64,000 nucleotides of DNA from Verrucomicrobiota bacterium (GTDB taxonomy: Bacteria > Verrucomicrobiota > Verrucomicrobiia > Opitutales > Opitutaceae). The stretch is taken from positions 28,220-92,219 of the forward strand of contig JADKHC010000020.1 of NCBI GenBank assembly GCA_016721945.1, given 5' to 3'. Every line of letters starts with the position of its first letter. Within the stretch, counting starts at the first letter, position 1. The translations under genes were made by a program, and so were the position numbers. The notes under the pieces were generated by a model. It did no database searches, was not told where the DNA came from, and was given only the letters and a program-made list of their open reading frames with translations. Below, piece after piece: positions 58,050 through 64,000 of this stretch.

Positions 58050-59540
58050 TTATTTCAGCAGCCAAGCGACCATTCCGGTAAGGAAAAGGGCGCCGAGCGC
58101 GAGCCAAAGCTTGCCAACCGTTTTCATGTCAGCCGCTTCGCCGATAGCATTTGCGACGGCCGGATTACGAGAACGGATGCGGCCTTTTTTCAGGAAGCCG
58201 TCATAATGACGCTGCAAGAGGAAGGTTTCCACCTGGCGCATGGTGTCGAGGATGACGCCGACCGTGATCAGCATACCGGTGCCGCCGAAGAAATACGCGA
58301 CGCGCTGAGGAACATTGAGCTCGAAGAGCAAGACGTCAGGCAACACGGCAATGATTGTCAGGAATATCGCACCCGCGAGGGTCATGCGAGTCATGATGAA
58401 ATCAAGGAAGCTGGCAGTCGGTTCACCCGGGCGAACGCCTGGGATGTAACCGCCGTACTTCTTGAGATCATCGGCGATCTGGATCGGCTTGAACATTACC
58501 GAAACCCAGAAATAGCTGAAGAAAAGGATAAGCGAGGTATAGCCAGCGTAGTAAACCCAGTTGCCGCGAAGTAGATTCGAGGAGAACTCCATCATCCACT
58601 TCCAATTCATGTAGGCACCGAGCTGGGAGAAAATTTGCTGGGGAAAGAGAAGGATTGCGCTCGCGAAAATCACGGGCATGACGCCGGAGTAATTGATCTT
58701 GAGCGGAAGGAACGAGCTCTGGCCGCCCATAACTTTATTTCCAACGACGCGCTTGGCGTACTGGACCGGTATCTTGCGCTGGCCCTGCACGATCATGATG
58801 ATGAAAACAATGACCGCGACAAAAAGGAGCAGCATCACAACGGCATGGCCGAGATTGAGCTTGGCGACACCAACAGGACCAAAGAACAAGTTCTTGGTGG
58901 CGCTCGCTGCACCCGGGATGTCGGCAAGAATACCCACCGTGATCAAGAGAGAGACGCCATTACCGATACCGCGCTGGGTGATTTGTTCACCAAGCCACAT
59001 AAGGAGCAACGTGCCGGCGGTCATAAAAATGACCGAGGTCAAAAGGAAGGACCATTTCGGCGCAATCACGATTGAACCAAAAACATTTGTATCAAAAGAA
59101 GCGCCGAAAAGTCGGCTGGGGTTTTCCAGCGCCAGAATCAACAGTGCTCCTTGAACAATACAGATCACAACCGTCGCGTAACGCGTGTACTGAGTGAGCT
59201 TCTGACGACCAACATCACCTTCCTGCTGGAGGCGACTAAGCATCGGAACCACCGCTGTCATCAATTGAAAAATGATGGAGGCACTGATGTAGGGCATGAT
59301 GCCCAAAGCAAAGACAGCACCCTTAATGAGAGCACCACCCGTAAACATATTATACAGGCTGGCCATCGCGCCACCTGCTCCACCCGTCTGGGCCTCGAAA
59401 AAGGCCTTCAACGGTGCCGGGTCGATACCCGGGAGCGGAATATGCGCACCTACGCGCGCAATAAACAACAGCGCGAGCGTATAGAAAATACGCGAGCGCA
59501 GTTCAGGAATCTTTAGCGAATTCGTGAATGCAGAAAGCAC
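58050..59540 (-). CDS. secY: Protein translocase subunit SecY
   Basis: The 496-residue inner-membrane channel protein has ten transmembrane helices. Family hallmarks are ARVGAHIPLPGID near the N-terminus, GIMPYISASIIFQLM, YTRYATVVICIVQG, ITQRGIGNGVSLLIT, LPLKINYSGVMPVIFASA and the C-terminal cytoplasmic segment VETFLLQRHYDGFLKKGRIRSR. With SecE and SecG it forms the translocon. It lies downstream of rplO but behind a terminator at 59574-59599, so its expression may be partly separate. Confidence 0.98.
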   Translation of the reverse strand: MLSAFTNSLKIPELRSRIFYTLALLFIARVGAHIPLPGIDPAPLKAFFEAQTGGAGGAMASLYNMFTGGALIKGAVFALGIMPYISASIIFQLMTAVVPMLSRLQQEGDVGRQKLTQYTRYATVVICIVQGALLILALENPSRLFGASFDTNVFGSIVIAPKWSFLLTSVIFMTAGTLLLMWLGEQITQRGIGNGVSLLITVGILADIPGAASATKNLFFGPVGVAKLNLGHAVVMLLLFVAVIVFIIMIVQGQRKIPVQYAKRVVGNKVMGGQSSFLPLKINYSGVMPVIFASAILLFPQQIFSQLGAYMNWKWMMEFSSNLLRGNWVYYAGYTSLILFFSYFWVSVMFKPIQIADDLKKYGGYIPGVRPGEPTASFLDFIMTRMTLAGAIFLTIIAVLPDVLLFELNVPQRVAYFFGGTGMLITVGVILDTMRQVETFLLQRHYDGFLKKGRIRSRNPAVANAIGEAADMKTVGKLWLALGALFLTGMVAWLLK

Positions 59541-59573
59541 GGCAGGGGTGGTTATTGAAATAAAGTTGGCGAG

Positions 59574-59599
59574 AAAAAAGGGCGCGTGATGCGCGCCCT
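59574..59599 (-). terminator. Intrinsic terminator/attenuator between rplO and secY
   Basis: On the minus strand AGGGCGCG-CATCA-CGCGCCCT (8-bp stem) is followed by TTTTTT (59574-59579). It sits ten bases after the rplO stop. Confidence 0.8.
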
Positions 59600-59608
59600 A
59601 GTCGATCA

Positions 59609-60055
59609 TTAAGCGACGATCGCCTGACCGCCAGCCTTCTCGATCTTCGCCTTGGCGGATTCCGAGAATTTTGTGGCAGTGATTTTGAATGCACGGCTGA
59701 GTTCGCCGCCACCGAGAATCTTGAGAAGCGCGCCGTCGGCACGGATGAGACCGTTTTGGCTCAAGACGTCGGCATTAACCTCAGTGATTGAAGCAGCGAG
59801 ACCGGCCAGATCGCCAACGTTGAGCGTGGCATAGCTGACGCGGAAGTTGAAGTTATTGAAACCGCGGTGTGGGAGCTTGCGGTAAAGGGGCATTTGGCCG
59901 CCTTCAAAACCTGGGCGGATGCTGCTGCCGGAACGTGCGGACTGGCCTTTGCCACCGCGACCGGAAGTTTTGCCATGGCCGCTACCTTCGCCGCAGCCTA
60001 CGCGCTTTTTGCGATGGATAGCACCTTTTACGTTCTTAAGTTCGTGGAGTCTCAT
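59609..60055 (-). CDS. rplO: Ribosomal protein uL15
   Basis: The 148-residue protein is a standard L15: RLHELKNVKGAIHRKKRVGCGEGSGHGKTSGRGGKGQ-type glycine-rich start, SIRPGFEGGQMPLYRKLPHRGF and KFSESAKAKIEKAGGQAIVA at the end. It follows rpsE directly with a 69-base gap; the rpmD gene normally between them is absent. Confidence 0.97.
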   Translation of the reverse strand: MRLHELKNVKGAIHRKKRVGCGEGSGHGKTSGRGGKGQSARSGSSIRPGFEGGQMPLYRKLPHRGFNNFNFRVSYATLNVGDLAGLAASITEVNADVLSQNGLIRADGALLKILGGGELSRAFKITATKFSESAKAKIEKAGGQAIVA

Positions 60056-60124
60056 GATATATTTCCTCTATAGCGCCCTGCCCTGTTTATAAACGAAGGC
60101 AGAACTCGGATTGTTGTAAGTTAA

Positions 60125-60727
60125 TTAAGCTTTGCGGACTTCTTTGAACTGCTCGGCCAGACGCAGCTGCAGGAGGCCATTGAGGGTCGCATGAACCACA
60201 GCGATGTGGTTCTTCGAGCCCATGGACTTCGTCAACACGTTCTTGATGCCAGCAGCTTCAAGGACAGCGCGAACGCCGCCACCAGCGATAAGGCCGGTAC
60301 CCGTCGAAGCTGGCTTGAGCAGCACTTTGCCGCCGTCGTAAACGCCGAGAACATCGTGCGGGATGGTGTCGCCTTTGAGCTTCACCGTGACCATGCGCTT
60401 GTGAGCATTGGCCGTGCCCTTCTTGATGGCTTCAGGGACTTCATTGGCTTTGCCGTAACCGATGCCTACTTTGCCTTTGCGATCACCAACAACGGCGAGT
60501 GCAGAGAAGCTAAAGCGGCGGCCACCTTTGACCACCTTGGCGCATCGGTTAATGAAGACGACCTTCTCAACCATATCGGACGCTGCTTCAGGAGAAGGAT
60601 TACGGTTATCGCGGCGAGGGCCGCCACGATTAAATTGACGGGGACCACGGTTGTCGCGGTTTTGGCCCGCAGGTGCAGGAGCAGGAGCGGCGGCCGGAGA
60701 TGGCTGAGGAGTGGATTCGGTGCTCAT
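60125..60727 (-). CDS. rpsE: Ribosomal protein uS5 with N-terminal extension
   Basis: The 200-residue protein contains the S5 double-stranded-RNA-binding domain (VEKVVFINRCAKVVKGGRRFSF, GDRKGKVGIGYGKANEVPEAI) and the C-terminal domain (VLLKPASTGTGLIAGGGVRAV, LTKSMGSKNHIAVVHATLNGL). About 35-50 extra N-terminal residues are Pro/Ala- then Arg/Asn/Gly-rich (QPSPAAAPAPAPAGQNRDNR). It starts three bases after... upstream rplR is encoded 3 bases away on the 5' side. Confidence 0.97.
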   Translation of the reverse strand: MSTESTPQPSPAAAPAPAPAGQNRDNRGPRQFNRGGPRRDNRNPSPEAASDMVEKVVFINRCAKVVKGGRRFSFSALAVVGDRKGKVGIGYGKANEVPEAIKKGTANAHKRMVTVKLKGDTIPHDVLGVYDGGKVLLKPASTGTGLIAGGGVRAVLEAAGIKNVLTKSMGSKNHIAVVHATLNGLLQLRLAEQFKEVRKA

Positions 60728-60730
60728 GTG

Positions 60731-61093
60731 TTAGAATACCAGGCCACCTTCACGGGCGGCTTCTGCAAATACTTTTACTTTACCGTGATAGGGAGCGCCT
60801 GCGCGGTCGAAGACTACGGAGTTAACTCCGGCAGCTTTGGCCTTAGAGGCAAATGCGACACCTAATTCCTTCGCACCGGCGATGTTGGCGGCGAGCTTCT
60901 TTTTGCGAAGTTCGGCGTCGAGACTCGACAGAAATACGAGGGTGACAGCGGTGTCGTCGTTGATGGCCTGCGCGTAAATGTGCTTGCCGGAGAAACGCAC
61001 GCAGAGACGTGGACGTTCGGCGGTGCCTTTGACTTTCTTGCGGATTCTCCAGCGGCGTTTCTGGAGCAGGTCGGCTTTGCGGATAGTGTTCAC
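60731..61093 (-). CDS. rplR: Ribosomal protein uL18
   Basis: The 120-residue 5S-rRNA-binding protein has the usual RRWRIRKKVKGTAERPRLCV start, FSGKHIYAQAINDD, and the C-terminal FDRAGAPYHGKVKVFAEAAREGGL. Length is normal. It stands between rplF and rpsE, three bases before the latter's start. Confidence 0.97.
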   Translation of the reverse strand: MNTIRKADLLQKRRWRIRKKVKGTAERPRLCVRFSGKHIYAQAINDDTAVTLVFLSSLDAELRKKKLAANIAGAKELGVAFASKAKAAGVNSVVFDRAGAPYHGKVKVFAEAAREGGLVF

Positions 61094-61146
61094 AACAAAA
61101 TTTATTATTTGAGATTGGCGGTGCGGAATTCGCGTAAGCCAGAGGC

Positions 61147-61683
61147 TTAGGCGACGGTCTTGCCTTCCTTGCGACGGACGCGTTCGCCGACGATACGGAC
61201 GCCCTTGCCCTTGTATGGCTCTGGCGGATAGTAAGCACGAATGTTAGCGGTCACAGCGCCGACGAGCTGCTTGTCGCAACCCTCGACCTTGAGCTTGGTC
61301 TGATCTGTGACGGTGATTTTGATACCCTCCGGAATGTCGAAGAGAATCGGGTGCGAGTAGCCGAGCGCTAGGTCGAGCTGCTTGCCCTTGAGGTTCGCCT
61401 TGAAGCCAACGCCTTGGATTTCGAGCTCCTTGACGAAGCCGTCGGTCACACCTTTGACCATGGCGGCGATGATGGAACGCGCGGTGCCATACATGGCGCC
61501 TGCGAAACGAGTCTCTTCAACCGGGGTGACGACAATAGTCTTGTCGGCCACGGCGATCTTTACGACCGGAGAGAACGTCTTGGAAACTTTTCCTTTGGGA
61601 CCTTCCACGAGGATGGTCTGGTCAGTGATGACAATCTTGACCTTGTCAGGAATGGGAACGGGAACTTTGCCGATGCGGGACAT
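61147..61683 (-). CDS. rplF: Ribosomal protein uL6
   Basis: The 178-residue protein has two L6 repeats: MSRIGKVPVPIPDKV, ILVEGPKGKVSKTF, GTARSIIAAMVKGVTDGFVK in the first, and the second ending with IRAYYPPEPYKGKGVRIVGE and RRKEGKTVA. It binds 23S rRNA near the GTPase centre. Normal length and position between rpsH and rplR. Confidence 0.98.
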   Translation of the reverse strand: MSRIGKVPVPIPDKVKIVITDQTILVEGPKGKVSKTFSPVVKIAVADKTIVVTPVEETRFAGAMYGTARSIIAAMVKGVTDGFVKELEIQGVGFKANLKGKQLDLALGYSHPILFDIPEGIKITVTDQTKLKVEGCDKQLVGAVTANIRAYYPPEPYKGKGVRIVGERVRRKEGKTVA

Positions 61684-61700
61684 GTGTATTCGATCTCCGG

Positions 61701-62093
61701 TTACCAGACGTTGCAGATCAGTTCGCCACCCAGCTTCTGGCGGCGGCAGTCTTGGTCTTTCAACAAACCTTTCGAAGTCGAGAGGATGCTGATGCCAAGG
61801 CCGTTGAGGACGCGAGGAATCTCGGTGTAGCGGAAATAGAGGCGGCGGCCCGGCGTCGAAACGCGGGAGAGGTTCGTGATCGCGGGAGCGTTATCAACGT
61901 ACTTCATTTTCACGACGAGGGTCTTGTGACCACGTTCGTCGACGCCGTCGGAAAGACCCGAGACGTAGCCTTCGGCTTTAAGGATGCCGGCAAGGCTTTC
62001 CTTGAGTTTAGAATGCGGGGAAGCGCATTCGGCGAGTCCGGCCTTCGACGCATTGCGAAGGCGGGTGAGGAAATCACTGACTGGATCGGTCAT
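61701..62093 (-). CDS. rpsH: Ribosomal protein uS8
   Basis: The 130-residue protein is a standard S8: MTDPVSDFLTRLRNASKAGL, KLKESLAGILKAEGYVSG, and the C-terminal RYTEIPRVLNGLGISILSTSKGLL with GGELICNVW at the very end. It binds helix 21 of 16S rRNA; in E. coli S8 represses the spc operon, which may also hold here. Confidence 0.98.
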   Translation of the reverse strand: MTDPVSDFLTRLRNASKAGLAECASPHSKLKESLAGILKAEGYVSGLSDGVDERGHKTLVVKMKYVDNAPAITNLSRVSTPGRRLYFRYTEIPRVLNGLGISILSTSKGLLKDQDCRRQKLGGELICNVW

Positions 62094-62154
62094 GGTGGAT
62101 GTTTTCTAGTTAGAGTGCTACCGGGTCATATCCGACTCCCGGCGGCAAAAGGGT

Positions 62155-62460
62155 TTACCAAGAAGACTTGGTCACGCCCGGAATCTTGCCTGCGAGGGCG
62201 AGTTCACGGAAGGTGAGACGGGAGACTCCGTACTTGCGCTTGTAACCGCGAGGACGACCGCTCATGGAGCAGCGATTGCGGATACGGACGGCAGAAGAAT
62301 TACGAGGAAGCTTGGCCAGCTTCTTCTGGGCGGCAAAAAAGTCTTCGTCGGTGCTGGCCGGGTTGGCGAGGATCGCCTTCAACTCAGCGCGGACGGTCTT
62401 GTATTTTGCGGTGAGGCGGATGCGCTTTTTATTGCGTTCGATGGCGGAAGTTTTCGGCAT
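62155..62460 (-). CDS. rpsN: Ribosomal protein uS14, zinc-free (C-minus) form
   Basis: The 101-residue protein is the long S14 without the CxxC-x12-CxxC zinc site: MPKTSAIERNKKRIRLTAKY, KLPRNSSAVRIRNRCSMSGR and the C-terminal RLTFRELALAGKIPGVTKSSW. Only one cysteine is left, in NRCSMSGRPRG. It is the form used when zinc is limiting or simply the only S14 of the cell; no second copy is in the window. Confidence 0.97.
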   Translation of the reverse strand: MPKTSAIERNKKRIRLTAKYKTVRAELKAILANPASTDEDFFAAQKKLAKLPRNSSAVRIRNRCSMSGRPRGYKRKYGVSRLTFRELALAGKIPGVTKSSW

Positions 62461-62478
62461 GGCGATGAGCTATTTAAA

Positions 62479-63060
62479 TTAAGCGGCGGTCGGGGCCTTG
62501 GCCGGAGCGGCCTCGGTACGGCGGAAGGGCATGCCGAGAAGTTTGAGGAGTTCACGACCTTCTTCGTCGGTGTTGGCGGAGGTGACGATAGTGATATCAA
62601 GACCCATGGTCTTCTTCACGTTTTCAACGGTGATTTCCGGGAAAATGGTGAAGTCGGAGATGCCGAGATTGTAGTTGCCTTGACCATCGAGCTTCGGCGA
62701 GACCCCGCGGAAATCGCGGATGGTCGGGAGGGCAACGGCGAGCAGGCGATAAAGGAATTCCCACATCGAATTACCACGGAGGGTCACGAAAGAACCAACG
62801 ATCTGGTTGGGCTTCAGTTTGAAATTCGAAATGGCCTTGCGAGTCCGGGTGAGGACAGGCTTCTGACCGGAGATCAAACCGAGGTCGCGAGCAGCGTCAG
62901 CGATCTGATTCTTGTCAGCATCGGCATCGATGCCGGTGTTGAGCACGATCTTCATGACTTTCGGGATCTCGTGCTTGTTCTTGTAGCCGCGTGTCTTCAC
63001 GAGCTCGGCGACGATTTGCTCGTTGTAGAGTTTTTTAAGGACTGGTGTGTAACTGCTCAT
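62479..63060 (-). CDS. rplE: Ribosomal protein uL5
   Basis: From the ATG at 63060 the protein has 193 residues: YTPVLKKLYNEQIVAELVKT, IPKVMKIVLNTGI, LISGQKPVLTRTRKAISNF, LRGNSMWEFLYRLLAVALPTIRDF and LGISDFTIFPEI. It binds 5S rRNA and contacts P-site tRNA. The C-terminus has a small Ala/Pro extension (TEAAPAKAPTAA). An in-frame start at 63096 adds 12 residues without homology. Confidence 0.97.
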   Translation of the reverse strand: MSSYTPVLKKLYNEQIVAELVKTRGYKNKHEIPKVMKIVLNTGIDADADKNQIADAARDLGLISGQKPVLTRTRKAISNFKLKPNQIVGSFVTLRGNSMWEFLYRLLAVALPTIRDFRGVSPKLDGQGNYNLGISDFTIFPEITVENVKKTMGLDITIVTSANTDEEGRELLKLLGMPFRRTEAAPAKAPTAA

Positions 63061-63169
63061 TGGTGCGAGGCCACCGGATTTCCGACCCGGAGGCATAGAG
63101 AGTGTGTTTGGAAAGGGAAAAGGTTCGACGTTAGCGGCCGACGGGCCACGAAATCAAGTATCAATATCC

Positions 63170-63436
63170 TCAGGCGGTTTTCTTGGCGCGTTTGCTGCCA
63201 TCGAAATCGGCCTGTTTCATCAGGTTCGAAATGTGGACAGAACCTTCGCGTTCCGAGATGGTGCCGTTGGGATGTTCCTGGGATTTCTTGAGGTGCCGCT
63301 TGATCATCGCGACGCCTTCAACAACGGCGCGGTCTTTTGCGGGAAGAACTTCGAGAATTTTGCCCGACTTGCCCTTGTGGGAGCCAGCGATGACGACGAC
63401 TTGGTCGCCGCGTTTGACGTGATATTTCGTGGCCAT
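63170..63436 (-). CDS. rplX: Ribosomal protein uL24 (short)
   Basis: The 88-residue protein begins MATKYHVKRGDQVVVIAGSHKGKSG (KOW motif) and continues VVEGVAMIKRHLKKSQEHPNG and GSVHISNLM. It is shorter than the roughly 105 residues of E. coli L24, lacking part of the C-terminal region. It initiates 50S assembly. A good ribosome-binding site (GGAGG) overlaps the end of rplN, whose stop is one base upstream. Confidence 0.96.
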   Translation of the reverse strand: MATKYHVKRGDQVVVIAGSHKGKSGKILEVLPAKDRAVVEGVAMIKRHLKKSQEHPNGTISEREGSVHISNLMKQADFDGSKRAKKTA

Positions 63437-63437
63437 G

Positions 63438-63803
63438 TTAGAGAACCTCCGGAGCGAGCGAGATGATCTTCATGAAATTCTTCGCACGCAGTTCGCGAGC
63501 GACCGGTCCGAAGATGCGGGTGCCTTTAGGATTACCATCGGTCCCGAGGATAACGATGGCGTTGCTGTCAAAGCGCAGGTAGCTGCCGTCGCTGCGACGA
63601 ATGGCGGTCTTCGTGCGAACGACGACGGCCTTGGCTACTTCACCCTTCTTAACAGTGGCTTCGGGTGTGCTTTGTTTAATGTGGACGGTGATGATGTCAC
63701 CAACCGCAGCGGTGTCAGTTACCTGACCCTTGCGGCTGATCATGGCTGCCCGGCGGGCGCCAGTGTTGTCGGCAACATCTACTACGGAACGAAGTTGAAT
63801 CAT
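63438..63803 (-). CDS. rplN: Ribosomal protein uL14
   Basis: The 121-residue protein is a typical L14: MIQLRSVVDVADNTGARRAAMI, VGDIITVHIKQSTPEATVKKGEV, RTKTAIRRSDGSYLRFDSNA and GTRIFGPVARELRAKNFMKIISLAPEVL. The start is supported by AGGAGG about ten bases upstream. It bridges the subunits near the sarcin-ricin loop. Confidence 0.98.
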   Translation of the reverse strand: MIQLRSVVDVADNTGARRAAMISRKGQVTDTAAVGDIITVHIKQSTPEATVKKGEVAKAVVVRTKTAIRRSDGSYLRFDSNAIVILGTDGNPKGTRIFGPVARELRAKNFMKIISLAPEVL

Positions 63804-63830
63804 GGCGCGAGCCTCCTGGTGTTAAGCTTA

Positions 63831-64000
63831 TTAGGCGGGCGTGTTAGCCTGCGTGGTTTTGGTGGGAACGGTTTCCGCAACGTCATTTTCGGTGACGGCG
63901 GCGCTGGCGAGGACGGCGGCTTCGATGACGCGGATGACGCGCCAACGCTTCAAGCGGCTGATCGGGCGTGTCTCCATGATCTCGACCTTGTCGCCGACAG
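63831..64000 (-). CDS. rpsQ: Ribosomal protein uS17, C-terminal part (partial)
   Basis: Reading from the window edge, the frame gives VGDKVEIMETRPISRLKRWR, the conserved C-terminal strand of S17. An unusual tail of about 40 residues rich in Ala, Val and Thr follows (VLASAAVTENDVAETVPTKT) to a TAA at 63831-63833. S17 normally stops within 10-15 residues after the LKRWR block, so the tail is an extension. The 5' end lies outside the window. Position before rplN fits the S10-spc junction. Confidence 0.92.
   Translation of the reverse strand, partial: VGDKVEIMETRPISRLKRWRVIRVIEAAVLASAAVTENDVAETVPTKTTQANTPA

Overview
The window reads as chromosome of a GC-rich Gram-negative bacterium. Outer-membrane receptors, a lipoprotein and Tat- and Sec-exported proteins show a two-membrane cell. 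The mix of a MEDS-domain protein, a GxxExxY-type PD-(D/E)XK remnant, PadR/PspC genes and abundant short palindromes best fits the Verrucomicrobiota, probably the Opitutales/Opitutaceae. That placement is inference from gene content, not from a marker tree. I found no rRNA, tRNA, CRISPR array, prophage or complete insertion sequence.

Layout. 1-3000: envelope genes, a frameshifted lipoprotein and a 2[4Fe-4S] ferredoxin. 3000-11300: an exported metallo-beta-lactamase-fold hydrolase, a MEDS plus hybrid-histidine-kinase operon bracketed by two copies of a 76-bp repeat, and two large membrane-anchored proteins of unknown role. 11300-17350: def, a PIN-PhoH ATPase, two CheY-like regulators divergent from a NarL-type kinase/regulator pair, and a broken pyridoxamine-oxidase-like gene. 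17460-30250: VF530 and HAD genes, an arsR-arsC-acr3 operon, then a long minus-strand metal-uptake block with a His-rich (zinc-type) and a copper-type TonB-dependent receptor, each preceded by a small Cys/His protein, plus a 1017-residue unknown. 30450-38170: a TGT-MnmD fusion, PadR-PspC, modABC and a second TGT. 38250-53140: housekeeping genes (pabA/trpG, nrdR, HIT, dprA, nnrED, acpS, pdxJ, gltA, hisHBCD, guaA). 53290-64000: the spc/alpha ribosomal block on the minus strand, from rplQ to a partial rpsQ.

How genes work together. The ars operon senses, reduces and exports arsenic behind a 9+9-bp palindromic operator. ModABC imports molybdate. The ribosomal block keeps the ancestral order, but rpmD, infA and rpmJ are missing from their usual places, an intrinsic terminator separates rplO from secY, and the gene at the adk position encodes a protein without a P-loop.

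Most interesting signals: (1) a roughly 410-bp cassette with inverted terminal repeats enclosing a truncated GxxExxY gene, and an 'empty' pair of the same repeats 4 kb away; (2) a 57-bp palindromic element sitting in frame inside nnrED and adding 19 residues, part of a family of hairpins whose arms differ in sequence but stay self-complementary; (3) two TGT paralogues, one fused to an MnmC-type methyltransferase and the other without its three zinc cysteines but with its catalytic aspartates; (4) a degenerate adenylate kinase between secY and map; (5) a 239-bp nested inverted-repeat element.
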